A stretch of DNA of 64,000 nucleotides. Source: Sulfitobacter pontiacus. GTDB taxonomy: Bacteria > Pseudomonadota > Alphaproteobacteria > Rhodobacterales > Rhodobacteraceae. The notes under the pieces were generated by a model that saw only the letters and a list, made by a program, of their open reading frames with translations, was not told the origin of the DNA and searched no databases. The DNA lies in the NCBI RefSeq assembly GCF_040790665.1, contig NZ_CP160849.1, forward strand, positions 868,001 to 932,000. Reading direction: 5' to 3'. Each line of letters opens with the position of its first letter. Position 1 is the stretch's first letter. Positions 51,243 through 61,554 of this stretch are shown piece by piece. A program made the translations under genes and the position numbers.

Positions 51243-52829
51243 TTAGTGGCGGAAGTGGCGCATGCCGGTAAAGACCATGGCAAGCCCGGCCTCATCCGCT
51301 GCTGCGATCACTTCGTCATCCCGCATCGACCCGCCGGGCTGGATAAGCGCCGTCGCCCCTGCTTCTGCGGCAGTGATCAACCCGTCAGCAAAGGGGAAGA
51401 ACGCATCGGAAGCGACGACAGAGCCCTGCGTCAGCGGCGCGGGCAAGCCCATGGCTTCGGCCATATCCTGCGCTTTGCGTGCGGCGATACGCGTGCTGTC
51501 GACGCGGCTCATCTGGCCGGCACCGACGCCCACGGTCGCGCCATCCTTGACGTAGATGATTGCGTTGGATTTCACGTGTTTCGCGACGGTCCAGGCGAAC
51601 ATCAGGTCCGACAGCTCTTGATCGGACGGCTGGCGCTTTGTCACGACCTTCAGGTCATCCATGGTGATGCGGCCAACGTCTTTGTCCTGCACCAGATAGC
51701 CCCCCGACACCTGACGGAACGACAACGCCGCCTGTGCCGGATCGGCCAGACCGTTGGTGGTCAGCAAGCGCAGGTTCTTCTTCTTGCCAAAAATCTCCAT
51801 CGCTTCGGGTGTAGCGTTCGGCGCGATCACGACCTCGGTAAAGATCGCGCTGATCGCCTCGGCGGTTTCGGCGTCAAGCGTCTGGTTCAGCGCGATAATC
51901 CCGCCAAAGGCGCTGGTGCGGTCGCAGTCGAACGCGCGGGTATAGGCATCCACCATCGACGTGCCTTGCGCCACGCCGCAGGGGTTGGCGTGCTTGATGA
52001 TCGCACAGGCAGGCCCATTGGCCGGATCGAATTCGCTGACTAGTTCAAAGGCGGCATCGGTGTCGTTGATATTGTTATACGACAGTTCTTTACCCTGATG
52101 CTGGGTCGCCGTAGCAACACCGGGACGTGCCGAGCCATCGGTGTAGAAGGCCGCTTGCTGGTGGGGGTTCTCACCGTAGCGCAAGGTCTGCGCCAGCGTG
52201 CCGCCCACGGTACGACGACGCGGGGTGTCCCCGACCTGCGCGGCCATCCATGTGCTGACAGCCGTGTCATAAGCCGCCGTGCGGGCATAGGCCGTCTGCG
52301 CCAAACGCTGGCGCAGCGCATAGGTGGTCTGCCCGTTATTCTCGGACAGTTCGTTGATCACTGTCGTGTAGTCTTCGACATCGACGATCACATTCACAAA
52401 ACCGTGGTTCTTCGCGGCAGAGCGGATCATCGCAGGGCCACCGATATCGATATTCTCGATCACCTCGGCATATTCCGCCCCTTTGGCAACGGTTTCTTCA
52501 AAGGGATACAGGTTCACCACAACCAGATCGATCGCGCCAATGTCATGTTTGTCCATCGCCGCGACGTGTTCGTCATTGTCACGCAGCGCCAGCAACCCAC
52601 CGTGCACGGCGGGGTGCAGCGTCTTGACCCGCCCGTCCATCATCTCGGGGAAGCCGGTGACCTCGGACACATCCTTGACCTCCAGACCTGCGTCGCGCAG
52701 CGCCTTGGCGGTGCCGCCGGTGCTCAACAATTCGACCCCATGCGCCGCGAGCGCCTGCCCCAGCTCGACCAGACCGGTTTTGTCAGATACGGAAAGAAGC
52801 GCGCGGGAGACGGGGTGAAGATCAGGCAT
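51243..52829 (-). CDS. purH: Bifunctional AICAR transformylase / IMP cyclohydrolase
   Basis: 528-residue enzyme for the last two steps of de novo purine synthesis. The N-terminal IMP cyclohydrolase domain (1-200) begins [19 protein letters not shown] and has [11 protein letters not shown] and [13 protein letters not shown]; the C-terminal AICAR transformylase domain has the catalytic Lys-His of [21 protein letters not shown] and [12 protein letters not shown], and ends FTGMRHFRH. Complete length. It starts 17 bases after the heparinase-like gene and is followed by lspA. Confidence 0.98.
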   Translation of the reverse strand: MPDLHPVSRALLSVSDKTGLVELGQALAAHGVELLSTGGTAKALRDAGLEVKDVSEVTGFPEMMDGRVKTLHPAVHGGLLALRDNDEHVAAMDKHDIGAIDLVVVNLYPFEETVAKGAEYAEVIENIDIGGPAMIRSAAKNHGFVNVIVDVEDYTTVINELSENNGQTTYALRQRLAQTAYARTAAYDTAVSTWMAAQVGDTPRRRTVGGTLAQTLRYGENPHQQAAFYTDGSARPGVATATQHQGKELSYNNINDTDAAFELVSEFDPANGPACAIIKHANPCGVAQGTSMVDAYTRAFDCDRTSAFGGIIALNQTLDAETAEAISAIFTEVVIAPNATPEAMEIFGKKKNLRLLTTNGLADPAQAALSFRQVSGGYLVQDKDVGRITMDDLKVVTKRQPSDQELSDLMFAWTVAKHVKSNAIIYVKDGATVGVGAGQMSRVDSTRIAARKAQDMAEAMGLPAPLTQGSVVASDAFFPFADGLITAAEAGATALIQPGGSMRDDEVIAAADEAGLAMVFTGMRHFRH

Positions 52830-52846
52830 CGGGGAGGTTCCTTTGG

Positions 52847-54595
52847 TCAGTCTTGGTCATCATATGGATCGTCGAGCGATAAATCTCGCACGCCAATCGC
52901 AGTTTCCTGCGCTTTGGACAAGGACCACCTGACCCTGCTGGCATAGTCGACGACCCGCCCGCTAAGCAGAATTTGCACCGACGCGCGGGGTTTCAGCCGG
53001 TTGCGCTCAAGGTAAACGCTTGGTTCCAAAGACAGTTTATGTGTCCCATCATGACGGAACACCCAGATTTCGCCGCTTTTCTGGGCCATGGAAATTGCCG
53101 CCCCGCCCAGATCGACGGTGGCATCCACATCCGGGTGCAGGTGGAAACGAATCTCGAACGGGATACCGGCAAGCTTCACCGCATCCATTTCCCGATCAAA
53201 GACCCGCTTTTCAGCGGGCTCTATCGCGAGCAGCATGTCCTCCCCCGCGAGGCCGCGACCGTCGTGGGTCAGTTCCAGGCTGCGGGCATGGGTCAGGCCA
53301 AAGCCCGCGACATAGCCATTATGCGCGCCCTGAAACTGGGTGCCATCCCCGACGGAGCCGATTTCGACGGGCACATAGGTGGGACATTCGATCAAAGCCT
53401 CGGCACCCGTGTGCCGGTCGGGCTCCGCCAGACGCGCGCTGGAATAGCCGCCAAGCGACAGGCCGGAATGCGACGGTGTCGCACGCCCCGCCCGCCGCCA
53501 ATCAGCACCGAATGAATCGCCCGGCCCGCAGTTCACGACCAAAGGCCGCCGCCCGCTGGTCAGTTCGAACGCAAGCGTAGAGGCATGGGCATTGAACGAT
53601 GCGGCCCCGCCAGGGGGCGGGCTGGCGTCGACGATCACACTGGTGCGCCCTGCGGACAGGCGCGCATACCCCATCGACAGCCCGTCCGGCTGGCGCGTCT
53701 TGATCTTCGCCGTGGCCAGCGCGTGATCCAGCCAGCCTTCGGCACCGCGCCCGCCGCCATGGAACCGCGCCAGCCCGCCGTCGGAATGCCGCAGGGTGCG
53801 TAGGGTGGGCGCGATGCGTTCGATCGCCTCCATATGCGCAGTTGGCGTGCCGCGTCCCGCATCGCTGAGCGCGGCGGCGGCCCATGTCAGAAGGGTAAAT
53901 GCGTGCAACAGCTCTTCGGGGTTGCGGGTGGGCAGGCCGCCCTGCGCATCGATCTGCGCCTCGCATTCGCGGGCCAGTGCCTTGATCGCCGGATCGGCGC
54001 GCGCCTCTTGCCCCTCAAGTGAAAGACCGGCGTAGATCAACCCGGTCAGCGCCTCGAACCGCGGCAATCCCGGGGCTGCGGCATGCCAGCGACGCGACAG
54101 GAAATCCGTTTGTTCGACCAGCGAGCGATAGAAGACATCGCTTTCGTCTTGCGAGGTGCCACGCAGTACAAACAGCGCGTGGTTGATCCAGCGGATCAGC
54201 CGCCGGCCGGTCAGATCAGGGGTCCAGCCGATGCCTCGGCCCTTGCCGTAATGGTCGATCCAGCCCCAAAGCCAACGCTGCGCCGTACCGCGGGCGCGCA
54301 CGTCGCCAACCGCAGCCAGATCATCCATCCAGGCGAAACCGTGCAGATCACGCGCGAAATCCTGATCCGGCGTGGCGACCTCCCACAGACTTGACGCGTC
54401 CGGCGCTTCGATCAGACTGCCGGAAAACAGGAGGTTGCCCGCGATCAGCTGCCGGCCCCGCGCAAAAGACCCGATGGTGCGCGGTTCGGGAGAGGAAACG
54501 AATCCCCTCGCTTGGGTACGCGTCTTGGTCGCGGCACGGGCGTGCCACCGGTTTAGAAAACGCGTTTTTCGCGCATTGAAGCTGGTACTTGTCAT
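52847..54595 (-). CDS. Heparinase II/III family protein
   Basis: 582-residue protein. The N-terminal half is an alpha/alpha toroid with [32 protein letters not shown] and [18 protein letters not shown]; the C-terminal half is the heparinase II/III beta-sandwich with [25 protein letters not shown] (the Hepar_II signature) and [14 protein letters not shown]. There is no signal peptide, so a role on secreted heparin-like polymers is doubtful; a cell-envelope or capsule-like uronic polysaccharide made by the cell is possible. It sits between rsmB and purH, an order I know from other Rhodobacteraceae. Substrate unknown. Confidence 0.88.
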   Translation of the reverse strand: MTSTSFNARKTRFLNRWHARAATKTRTQARGFVSSPEPRTIGSFARGRQLIAGNLLFSGSLIEAPDASSLWEVATPDQDFARDLHGFAWMDDLAAVGDVRARGTAQRWLWGWIDHYGKGRGIGWTPDLTGRRLIRWINHALFVLRGTSQDESDVFYRSLVEQTDFLSRRWHAAAPGLPRFEALTGLIYAGLSLEGQEARADPAIKALARECEAQIDAQGGLPTRNPEELLHAFTLLTWAAAALSDAGRGTPTAHMEAIERIAPTLRTLRHSDGGLARFHGGGRGAEGWLDHALATAKIKTRQPDGLSMGYARLSAGRTSVIVDASPPPGGAASFNAHASTLAFELTSGRRPLVVNCGPGDSFGADWRRAGRATPSHSGLSLGGYSSARLAEPDRHTGAEALIECPTYVPVEIGSVGDGTQFQGAHNGYVAGFGLTHARSLELTHDGRGLAGEDMLLAIEPAEKRVFDREMDAVKLAGIPFEIRFHLHPDVDATVDLGGAAISMAQKSGEIWVFRHDGTHKLSLEPSVYLERNRLKPRASVQILLSGRVVDYASRVRWSLSKAQETAIGVRDLSLDDPYDDQD

Positions 54596-54667
54596 GCGGC
54601 TGCCCTTGTACGCTCTGCTGGCGTTTTGCGGATGTTAGCCGCTGTTGCCACCTGAGTCACCGCATTT

Positions 54668-54708
54668 TGACACGGGTTTTTGCGGGCGACGCAAATCCGC
54701 CCGTGTCA
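54668..54708. repeat. Nested palindrome between rsmB and heparinase-like gene
   Basis: Outer arms TGACACGGG (54668-54676) and CCCGTGTCA (54700-54708) are perfect over 9 bp and enclose inner arms TTTGCG (54679-54684) and CGCAAA (54690-54695). It starts 11 bases past the rsmB stop on the transcribed strand. There is no T tract after it on the minus strand, so it may be a processing or stability element. Confidence 0.5.
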
Positions 54709-54718
54709 GGTTCGGCCT

Positions 54719-55990
54719 TTAGGCGTCCTTGCGCAGGCAGGCGATGTAAAACCCGTCCATGCCACCCAGTTCAGGCCAGTAATCGGGGCGCAAACGCAGG
54801 CCGCCCTCTTGGGTTGTCCACGCGGGATCAACACCGGGCACAGCCAAAGCGTCGCGGTCCACGCGCATATCCGCATGACGTTCCAACGCCTCGTCGACCT
54901 GCACTTCGCCTTCGTCGGGCAGCAGGGAGCAAGTGCAGAAAATCAAGCGTCCCCCGGGGTTGAGCAGGGACCACGCATGGTCGATCATTTCCGACTGCAG
55001 CTCGATCAGATCACCGAATTCGGACCCATCCTTGGCGTGGGGCAGATCGGGGTGACGACGGATCGTGCCCGTAGCAGAGCAAGGCGCATCCAGCAGAATC
55101 GCGTCAAACGTCCCCTCGAACCGGCGCGCATCGACGACAACGACTTTGGCTGGCAGATGCACCCGTGCAAGGTTTTCCCGAACCCGCTGCATCCGCTGCT
55201 TGGAGTTATCGACCGCCGTCACCTGCGCACCTGCGGCGGCAAGCTGCATGGTTTTGCCCCCGGGCGCGGCGCAAAGGTCGAGCACGGCCTCGCCTTTTTG
55301 TGGCGCAAGGATTTTAAAGGGCAGCGCCGCGGCAGCGTCCTGCACCCACCAATCGCCTTCGGCAAAACCGGGCATGGTGGTGACCTGCCCCGCATCGGCG
55401 ACGCGCACCGAACCGGTGGGCAAGACGGTGCCCGCCACGGCCGCGGCCAAACCTTCAGGATCTCGTTTCGCGGTCAGATCCAGTGGCGCACCTGCGAAAT
55501 GCGCGGCCTCGATTCCCGTCATCGCGTCGGGCCCCCAGGCTTCTGTCAGCGGACCCCGCAGCCATTTTGGCAAGCGCGGCGCGCGCAAGGCCGCCCATGC
55601 CTCTGGGCCGTCGGCGGCGATTTTGCGCAAAACGGCATTGGTCAACCCCTTGAGGTGTCCCAGCTTTTTATGCGTTGCGACAAGTTCGACCATCGCATTC
55701 ACCACGCCGTGGGCCGCGCCGCCCTGACACAGTTCGACGGTGCCGACGCGCAGCGCGTTGCGCACGGTCAGCGGCGGGTATTTCGACAGGTGTTTCTGCA
55801 ACAGACGGTCGGCGCGTTCCATCCCGCGCAGGGTATCCATCGCCAGACGCTGCGCCCGTGCGCGGTCATCGGGGGGCAGCTTGTCCAACGCCCCCGCCGA
55901 CAAGAGCTCTGACATCAGACGTTCTTCCCCCAGGATCATATCCAATAGGTACACCGCACTTCTGCGGGCCTGAACGCCGGTGTCTGACAT
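54719..55990 (-). CDS. rsmB: 16S rRNA (cytosine-C5)-methyltransferase RsmB
   Basis: 423-residue rRNA methyltransferase (m5C967 of 16S rRNA). An N-terminal NusB-like domain (about 1-140, with RRSAVYLLDMIL and TNAVLRKIAADG) is fused to the SAM-dependent domain with LDLCAAPGGKTMQLA, VDNSKQRM, the catalytic region LLDAPCSATGTIRRHPD and the nucleophile Cys of FCTCSLLPDEGE. Length is normal. It heads the long minus-strand operon that includes purH and lspA. Confidence 0.95.
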   Translation of the reverse strand: MSDTGVQARRSAVYLLDMILGEERLMSELLSAGALDKLPPDDRARAQRLAMDTLRGMERADRLLQKHLSKYPPLTVRNALRVGTVELCQGGAAHGVVNAMVELVATHKKLGHLKGLTNAVLRKIAADGPEAWAALRAPRLPKWLRGPLTEAWGPDAMTGIEAAHFAGAPLDLTAKRDPEGLAAAVAGTVLPTGSVRVADAGQVTTMPGFAEGDWWVQDAAAALPFKILAPQKGEAVLDLCAAPGGKTMQLAAAGAQVTAVDNSKQRMQRVRENLARVHLPAKVVVVDARRFEGTFDAILLDAPCSATGTIRRHPDLPHAKDGSEFGDLIELQSEMIDHAWSLLNPGGRLIFCTCSLLPDEGEVQVDEALERHADMRVDRDALAVPGVDPAWTTQEGGLRLRPDYWPELGGMDGFYIACLRKDA

Positions 55991-56080
55991 GCGATACGCT
56001 TTCTTCTTTGGGGTGCCCGGGTTGTCTGGGCTTGGTTCCGGCGTATATCAAGGGGACAGTGGCCTCAAGAGGATGAGAGT

Positions 56081-56356
56081 ATGACCGAAGCCGGCAAACG
56101 CCCCATGCCAAGCCCACCCCATGATCCGACACCCATGCCGGAGCCCGGGCCGGATATTCCGCCAGAACCCACGCCCGATCCGATGCCGATGGTACAAGAG
56201 CTTCCCGCCGCCGCGCAGCGCGCGCTGGCGGAGGCCGCCGAACGCCGCAAGGCCGCGCAGGCGCTGGACCTGCCGACAGAGCTTGGTGGTCGCGACGGAC
56301 CAGAGCCTGTCCGCTATGGCGATTGGGAGAAAAAGGGCATCGCTGTCGATTTTTAA
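56081..56356 (+). CDS. DUF1674 / SDHAF4-like succinate dehydrogenase assembly factor
   Basis: 91-residue protein. The C-terminal block GPEPVRYGDWEKKGIAVDF is the DUF1674 signature shared with mitochondrial SDHAF4, which binds the flavinylated succinate dehydrogenase subunit during assembly. The N-terminal 40 residues are Pro- and Met-rich, with repeating DPxP units, and look disordered. A central helix AAAQRALAEAAERRKAAQAL follows. The gene diverges from rsmB with 90 bases between starts and has GAGAG as ribosome binding site. Role inferred from the eukaryotic family. Confidence 0.85.
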   Translation: MTEAGKRPMPSPPHDPTPMPEPGPDIPPEPTPDPMPMVQELPAAAQRALAEAAERRKAAQALDLPTELGGRDGPEPVRYGDWEKKGIAVDF

Positions 56357-56424
56357 AACACGTGCCCCCTATGCGCTGAATCCCCCATGCGCTGACCCTC
56401 CGTCGCGCAGATCAAGATTATGGC

Positions 56425-56444
56425 CAAGCGCCCTGTGGCGCTTG
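56425..56444. other. Perfect 8-bp hairpin between convergent genes
   Basis: CAAGCGCC-CTGT-GGCGCTTG lies between the ends of the SDHAF4-like gene and the secreted 118-aa gene. It has no T tract on either side. Its place suggests a weak or Rho-assisted transcript end. Confidence 0.45.
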
Positions 56445-56457
56445 CAGATAGGCGAGG

Positions 56458-56814
56458 CTACTTCAACGAAAAGACCGCTGACTGCCCTGCCCCCTTATCC
56501 GAGGTAAAGCGGATTTTCCCACCGTTTACAGCGACTTCCTGACAATTGTAGCCAAGGTCGTCATCGCCCCAGATCAGGCTGCGGCAGAAATACCCGCCCT
56601 TCCAGACCCATTGGCCCGACACATCCCACACGGCACCTGTACCCGATATGCCGCCGCTTTCAGTGACGCGCAATTCAACCAGCGGGCGGGTCAGTGTTTT
56701 ACCCTCCACCACCGAAACGAAATCGCGCTGGCTGTCCAGTTTCTGGAATTCTGCCCAAGCGGCCCCGGTCAGCGCAAAGAACGCCGCGCAGGTCAGTAAC
56801 GTCAGTTTTTTCAT
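56458..56814 (-). CDS. Small secreted protein of unknown function
   Basis: 118 residues with a clear signal peptide (MKKLTLLTCAAFFALTGAAWA). The mature protein of about 97 residues opens EFQKLDSQRDFVSVVEGKTLTRPLVELRVTESGGISG and has two cysteines (in GYFCRSL and GYNCQEV) that could form one disulfide. The pattern of alternating strands suggests a small beta-barrel. GGAGGG precedes the ATG; an ATG eleven codons upstream would hide the signal peptide. It is downstream of dapB on the same strand (90 bases). I know of no function. Confidence 0.82.
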   Translation of the reverse strand: MKKLTLLTCAAFFALTGAAWAEFQKLDSQRDFVSVVEGKTLTRPLVELRVTESGGISGTGAVWDVSGQWVWKGGYFCRSLIWGDDDLGYNCQEVAVNGGKIRFTSDKGAGQSAVFSLK

Positions 56815-56904
56815 CACACCCTCCAACCAGATTGCTCCCATGAACATACGGGCCAGAGGTTAAGATAGTTTCACCACGGTTAAGTGACAGGGCGGCGGGT
56901 GGCG

Positions 56905-57720
56905 TCAGTCGTTCAGGCCCAGAACGTCCAGCATATCATAGGCTCCGGCAGGTTTGCCCTGCCCCCAAACGGCAGCTTTGATGGCACCGCGCGCAAAAAC
57001 CGCGCGATCCGACGCGATGTGGCGCAAGATGATTCGCTCGCCCGCGGCAGCGAACATCACATCATGTTCGCCCACAATGTCGCCCCCGCGGATCGCTGTG
57101 AACCCGATGTCACCCCGCTTGCGCGCGCCGGTGATCCCGTCACGCCCGCGGTCAGAGACATCCGCCAGCACGACCCCGCGCCCTTCCGCGGCGGCTTCGC
57201 CCAGCATCAGCGCAGTGCCCGACGGCGCGTCGACCTTCTGGTTGTGATGCGCCTCTATCACCTCGATATCAAAGTCTTCATCAAGCGCGGCAGCGACACG
57301 TTTGGTCAACTGGGTCAAAAGGTTAACGCCCAGGCTCATGTTGCCCGCCCGCACGATCACCGTCTGCGTTGAAGGTCCGTCCAGCGCGCCGATCTGCGCG
57401 TCGGTCATACCGGTGGTGCCGATAACATGAACCACACCCGCATCAGCCGCGATCTTGGCGAAGGCGAGTGTCGCTTCCGGAGCGGTGAAATCAATGACCG
57501 CCTGCGCGCCTTGCATCGCCTCTGCCGCGTTATCGGTCACGATCACGCCAACAGCAGTGCCGCCCATAGCAACACCGATATCCTGACCGACCCACGCATG
57601 TCCGGCACGTTCAACCGCACCCGCCAGATGCACCCTGTCGCTGGCAGAAACCTGCCCAATCAACATCTGGCCCATGCGGCCCGAAGCCCCTGTAATCACT
57701 ATGCCGGGTGTATCGCTCAT
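56905..57720 (-). CDS. dapB: 4-Hydroxy-tetrahydrodipicolinate reductase
   Basis: 271-residue NAD(P)H-dependent enzyme of the diaminopimelate/lysine pathway. [13 protein letters not shown] is the nucleotide-binding motif, [14 protein letters not shown] and VIGTTGM follow, and the active-site set is [16 protein letters not shown]. The C-terminal domain contains [18 protein letters not shown]. The ATG of [11 protein letters not shown] has AAGGAG eight bases upstream, so an earlier in-frame start is not needed. It diverges from rbfA. Confidence 0.97.
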   Translation of the reverse strand: MSDTPGIVITGASGRMGQMLIGQVSASDRVHLAGAVERAGHAWVGQDIGVAMGGTAVGVIVTDNAAEAMQGAQAVIDFTAPEATLAFAKIAADAGVVHVIGTTGMTDAQIGALDGPSTQTVIVRAGNMSLGVNLLTQLTKRVAAALDEDFDIEVIEAHHNQKVDAPSGTALMLGEAAAEGRGVVLADVSDRGRDGITGARKRGDIGFTAIRGGDIVGEHDVMFAAAGERIILRHIASDRAVFARGAIKAAVWGQGKPAGAYDMLDVLGLND

Positions 57721-57799
57721 GTTATGCTCCTTATTCGGTTCCGGTTTAGCGCGTGGTGATCTGCTTGGCAAAACCTCAGCGAACCCTTAGATGAAGCGC

Positions 57800-58219
57800 A
57801 TGGCAAAGAACAAGTTTCATGAGGGCTCAGGCCCGTCGCAACGGCAGCTTCGCGTAGGCGAAACCATTCGTCGCGCCCTATCGGATGTTCTGGCGCGTGG
57901 CGATGTCCACGACCCTGAGCTGAACCGGATGTCGATCACCGTGGGCGAAGTACGCGCCTCCCCCGACCTGAAGATCGCGACGGCCTATGTGCTGCCTTTG
58001 GGCGGAGACGGCCAGGAAGACGTGCTTAAGCTGCTTGCGCGCAACAAGGGCGAGCTCCGCCGGTTGATGGCGAAGAAGCTGGTCCTGAAATACGCACCGG
58101 ACCTGCGGTTCCAACTGGACGAAACATTCGACCGTATGGACGAAACGCGCCGGATGCTGGCGCAGGACGTGGTGCGCCGCGATGCTGACGCCCCCGACCG
58201 CGGATCGGAAGACGTGTGA
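57800..58219 (+). CDS. rbfA: 30S ribosome-binding factor A
   Basis: 139-residue KH-like ribosome maturation factor for the 16S rRNA 5' end. Sequence features: [56 protein letters not shown] and the C-terminal [20 protein letters not shown] use the ATG of MAKNKFHEG, the usual family start; an ATG three codons upstream (57791) is equally open and lacks a clear ribosome binding site. In many bacteria rbfA follows infB; here dapB is upstream on the other strand. Its end overlaps the next gene by GTGA. Confidence 0.95.
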   Translation: MAKNKFHEGSGPSQRQLRVGETIRRALSDVLARGDVHDPELNRMSITVGEVRASPDLKIATAYVLPLGGDGQEDVLKLLARNKGELRRLMAKKLVLKYAPDLRFQLDETFDRMDETRRMLAQDVVRRDADAPDRGSEDV

Positions 58220-58962
58220 AACGGTTCTGGGCCGCGCTTGGCTTCATGGGCTGGGCCGCCGCGCCCGTCCAGGCCGAAACCTGCGAAACCCTAACCTATA
58301 ACGGCACCGGCTATACCCTGTGCCACGTCGACCTGACGCAGGACCGACTTGAGCTGTTCCTCTACGATGCGGACGGCAAGCCGCATGGGTATTTCAACAC
58401 ATTGAATACGGCGTTGAAAAAGCGCGGCGCACAGCTGGGCTTTGCGATGAACGCGGGCATGTATCACGATACCCGTGCGCCGGTGGGTTACTACCTTGAG
58501 AACGGCAAAGAATATCAGCAGGTGATCAGCAGCGACGGCCCCGGTAACTTTGGCCTGCTGCCCAATGGCGTGCTCTGCCTGCGCGACGGGCGTGCCGATG
58601 TGATCGAAACCAAAGCCTTTCTGCGCGACGCCCCCGACTGCCGCAGCGCCACACAATCGGGACCGATGTTGGTGATCGATGGCAAGATGCACCCGCGCTT
58701 TCTGAAGGATGGCACCTCGCGCTATATCCGCAACGGCGTCGGCACCAGCGCCGATGGCAAACGCGCGGTTTTTGCCATCTCGAACGAGACGGTGAACTTC
58801 TATGATTTCGCGCTGCTGTTCCGGGATCACCTAAAGCTGCCAAATGCGCTTTATTTTGATGGCAATATCTCGAGAATGCGCGCACCCGATCTGGGCCGCA
58901 ATGACTTGGGCTTTAGCGCGCTTGGCCCTATCATTGGCGTCGTGAAGCCCGACGCGCCGTAG
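58216..58962 (+). CDS. Phosphodiester glycosidase family (NAGPA/DUF2233) exported protein
   Basis: 248 residues, GTG start overlapping the rbfA stop. A signal peptide [20 protein letters not shown] leads to a mature protein with the NAGPA-domain motifs: [52 protein letters not shown] and [11 protein letters not shown]. Human NAGPA uncovers mannose 6-phosphate by cleaving GlcNAc; in bacteria the domain is tied to spore coats and exopolysaccharides, so a role in envelope polysaccharide processing is plausible. Two to four cysteines fit the periplasm. Translational coupling to rbfA is unusual for such a protein. Confidence 0.88.
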   Translation: MKRFWAALGFMGWAAAPVQAETCETLTYNGTGYTLCHVDLTQDRLELFLYDADGKPHGYFNTLNTALKKRGAQLGFAMNAGMYHDTRAPVGYYLENGKEYQQVISSDGPGNFGLLPNGVLCLRDGRADVIETKAFLRDAPDCRSATQSGPMLVIDGKMHPRFLKDGTSRYIRNGVGTSADGKRAVFAISNETVNFYDFALLFRDHLKLPNALYFDGNISRMRAPDLGRNDLGFSALGPIIGVVKPDAP

Positions 58963-58977
58963 CGCAACAAGAGTTTT

Positions 58978-59014
58978 CTTGCCTTCGGCGAGGATTTTTC
59001 ACCATTTGGAAGCC
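58978..59014 (+). repeat. Dispersed intergenic element, copy 3
   Basis: Hairpin CTTGCC-TTC-GGCGAG (58978-58992) followed by GGATTTTTCACCATTTGGAA (58992-59011). The tail matches copies 1 and 2 except for the AAA/TTC centre. It lies 67 bases upstream of the truB ATG, in sense direction. Confidence 0.65.
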
Positions 59015-59080
59015 AGAGTCTCTGGGCAATCTTGCCGGACCTTTGATAGGAGGCGGGCAAATCAATTAAGGGCATTTGAT

Positions 59081-59998
59081 ATGGGACGCAGGCGCAAGGG
59101 ACGGGATATTTCGGGATGGTTGGTGGTGGACAAGCCCGCTGGCCCGACCTCTACGACCGTGGTGAACAAGGTCCGTTGGGCGCTGAACGCGAATAAGGCG
59201 GGCCATGCGGGCACCCTTGACCCCGAGGCCACCGGCGTTCTGGCGATCGCGCTTGGCGAGGCGACAAAGACGGTTCCCTTTATCACGGACGCGATGAAAG
59301 CCTATGAGTTCACGGTCCGCCTTGGGATCGCGACAAATACCGATGATGCCGAGGGCGAGGTCATCGCAACCTCGGAGCTGCGGCCCGATGACGACGCGAT
59401 CAAGGATGCTTTGGGCAAGTTTATCGGTGACATCCAACAGGTGCCGCCGCAGTTTTCCGCCGTGAAGATCGACGGCCAGCGCGCCTATAAACTGGCGCGC
59501 GACGGTGAAACGATGGAGCTGGCAGCCCGCCCGCTTTTTGTCGAACAGCTGCTGCTGGTGGACCGCCCCGACGCCGACCACGTGACGTTGGAGATGGTGT
59601 GCGGCAAGGGCGGCTATGTCCGGTCGATTGCGCGCGATCTGGGGCAAGCCTTGGGATGTCTGGGCCATGTGCGCGAATTGCGCCGCATCTGGTCGGGCCC
59701 GTTCGAGGCCTCTGAAGGGCTGACGCTGGCGCAGATCGAAGAGATGGCGCGCACAGACGCTTTGGACGCGCATTTGCTGCCGTTAGAGCAAGGGTTGCGG
59801 GACCTGCCAGAGGTGAAAGCCACGCCGGAAGGGGCCACCCGTCTGCGCAACGGCAACCCCGGCATGGTGATCGCCCATGACGTTGAATATGGCGACGAGG
59901 TCTGGGCGTCGTTTGAGGGCCGCGCCGTTGCTGTTGGGCGTTTCAAGGCGGGCGAATTGCATCCGTCGCGTGTGTTCAACCAGCCCGGTTCTGCGTGA
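59081..59998 (+). CDS. truB: tRNA pseudouridine(55) synthase
   Basis: 305-residue enzyme that makes pseudouridine 55 in the T loop of tRNAs. Motif II is [14 protein letters not shown] with catalytic Asp47; the start [34 protein letters not shown] and [12 protein letters not shown] are the other family motifs. The C-terminal PUA-like region is normal. The ATG of MGRRRKGRD follows TAAGGG by about nine bases. The DUF1643 gene starts in its stop codon (GTGA). Confidence 0.97.
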   Translation: MGRRRKGRDISGWLVVDKPAGPTSTTVVNKVRWALNANKAGHAGTLDPEATGVLAIALGEATKTVPFITDAMKAYEFTVRLGIATNTDDAEGEVIATSELRPDDDAIKDALGKFIGDIQQVPPQFSAVKIDGQRAYKLARDGETMELAARPLFVEQLLLVDRPDADHVTLEMVCGKGGYVRSIARDLGQALGCLGHVRELRRIWSGPFEASEGLTLAQIEEMARTDALDAHLLPLEQGLRDLPEVKATPEGATRLRNGNPGMVIAHDVEYGDEVWASFEGRAVAVGRFKAGELHPSRVFNQPGSA

Positions 59999-60504
59999 TC
60001 ACGCGCAGCCATACCAAGGGCGATGCGCCGTCGACGGCTGTCTATTCGGACTGCGAAAACTACCGCTACAGTCTGACCCGCGTCTGGACCCCCGAGGCGG
60101 AGCGGGTGCTGTTCGTCATGCTAAATCCGTCAAAAGCGACGGAAATCGAAAACGACCCAACGGTCGAGCGGTGCGAGCGCCGTGCCCGCGCCTTGGGCTT
60201 CGGGGGGTTTCAGGTCACCAATATCTTTGCCTGGCGCGAAACCAGCCCCAAGCTGATGCGTCAGGCCAAAGACCCCGTCGGCCCTGATAACGATATGATT
60301 TTGAACGAAGGTATCTTGTGGGCCGATCAGGTGATCGCGGCTTGGGGCACCCATGGCGCACATCTTGGACGGGGTGCGCAGGTGCAAGAACTGCTGTCGC
60401 GTAGCCAAACGCCCGTGTACCATTTGGGCCTGTCCAAGGACGGGCATCCCAAGCATCCTTTGTATATCCGCTATGCTCAGGAACCGATTTTCTGGGGCCT
60501 TTAG
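59995..60504 (+). CDS. DUF1643 family protein
   Basis: 169-residue soluble protein, GTG start overlapping the truB stop. DUF1643 members share a YRYSLTRVW start, [52 protein letters not shown], and a [17 protein letters not shown] end, all visible here. The fold is unknown to me but the constant Asn, Asp and His suggest an enzyme. No function is known. Coupling to truB is by overlap only. Confidence 0.9.
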   Translation: MITRSHTKGDAPSTAVYSDCENYRYSLTRVWTPEAERVLFVMLNPSKATEIENDPTVERCERRARALGFGGFQVTNIFAWRETSPKLMRQAKDPVGPDNDMILNEGILWADQVIAAWGTHGAHLGRGAQVQELLSRSQTPVYHLGLSKDGHPKHPLYIRYAQEPIFWGL

Positions 60505-60528
60505 GGCAAGCTTAACTTTCTTGATTCT

Positions 60529-61554
60529 ATGGTGCTGATGCGGCCTTGGGTTTTGGGGCTGTTTCATCTGTATCCCCGCGTGATGCGGGCAATAGGGTCG
60601 GGTTTGCACATGCTGTTTCTTGCCGGATTAATGGGGTTGATCACCGTCGGGGCCGCCGCCTTTATCGACATCGGGGTCGAGGACGAGGAGTCTGCCACCG
60701 ACGAAGATGCACCGGTCGGCGATGTGATATCCGGCACACCCCGGGATGACCTGATTATCGGCTCGGGCGGCAGCGATCAGATCGCGGGCTATGGCGGTGA
60801 TGACCTTGTGGAGGCGCGCAATGGCGATGACTCCGTTTTTGGGGACAGCGGCGATGATACCTTGAGGGGCGGCCAGGGGAACGATGACCTGCATGGCAAT
60901 GACGGCGATGATCTATTGGCGGGTGCCGAGGATGCGGATGGGCTTACCGGCCATAATGACGATGACATCCTGCAGGGCGGCGCGGGCCACGATACGCTAA
61001 ACGGCTCTGCCGGGGGTGATACGCTTTTCGGGGATAGCGGGGATGACGCCGTGATGGGCGGTTTGGGCGATGACCTGCTGATTGGGGGGCGCGGACAAGA
61101 CGCGCTCTTTGGTGGATGGGGGAACGATACGATTGACGGCACCGTCGATCCGGACCGGCAGGATGCGCGCGTCACCGATACCGACGAGGGGGATTACCTG
61201 AATGGCGGTGGCGGCGATGATCTAATCCTTGCGGGATCAAACGATACGGTGACCCCGGGCGCAGGGCGTGATGATGTGATCCTTGGCGATTGGGTCAGCC
61301 CCGATGGCATCGTCGATATCCGCAGTTTCGACATAGAAGATGACAGCCTGCTGCTGGTCTGGGACGATAGCGATGCAGCCGCGACAGCGCCCAAGGTGGC
61401 CGTTGAACCGGATCCGGAGGATCTGCACTCCCATCTGATATCAATGGACGGGGCGATTGTGGCAATGGTGCAGTCGGACCAGTTGCTGATGCCGGGCGAC
61501 CTATCGCTTATCCCCCTCAGCTCGGCCCTCGCTGCGGGGCTAACGCGCGGCTGA
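60529..61554 (+). CDS. Membrane-anchored RTX calcium-binding repeat protein
   Basis: 341 residues. A single N-terminal membrane segment (about 26-46) is followed by an acidic linker and about fifteen RTX-type nonapeptide repeats (GGxGxDxLx family, residues 66-240, such as GGAGHDTLN and GGLGDDLLI), which bind Ca2+ in a parallel beta-roll. The remaining 90 residues are acidic with a hydrophobic end. Most RTX proteins leave the cell by type I secretion with a C-terminal signal; here the N-terminal anchor points to Sec export and periplasmic or surface display. The gene stands between DUF1643 and rpsO. Function unknown. Confidence 0.88.
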   Translation: MVLMRPWVLGLFHLYPRVMRAIGSGLHMLFLAGLMGLITVGAAAFIDIGVEDEESATDEDAPVGDVISGTPRDDLIIGSGGSDQIAGYGGDDLVEARNGDDSVFGDSGDDTLRGGQGNDDLHGNDGDDLLAGAEDADGLTGHNDDDILQGGAGHDTLNGSAGGDTLFGDSGDDAVMGGLGDDLLIGGRGQDALFGGWGNDTIDGTVDPDRQDARVTDTDEGDYLNGGGGDDLILAGSNDTVTPGAGRDDVILGDWVSPDGIVDIRSFDIEDDSLLLVWDDSDAAATAPKVAVEPDPEDLHSHLISMDGAIVAMVQSDQLLMPGDLSLIPLSSALAAGLTRG

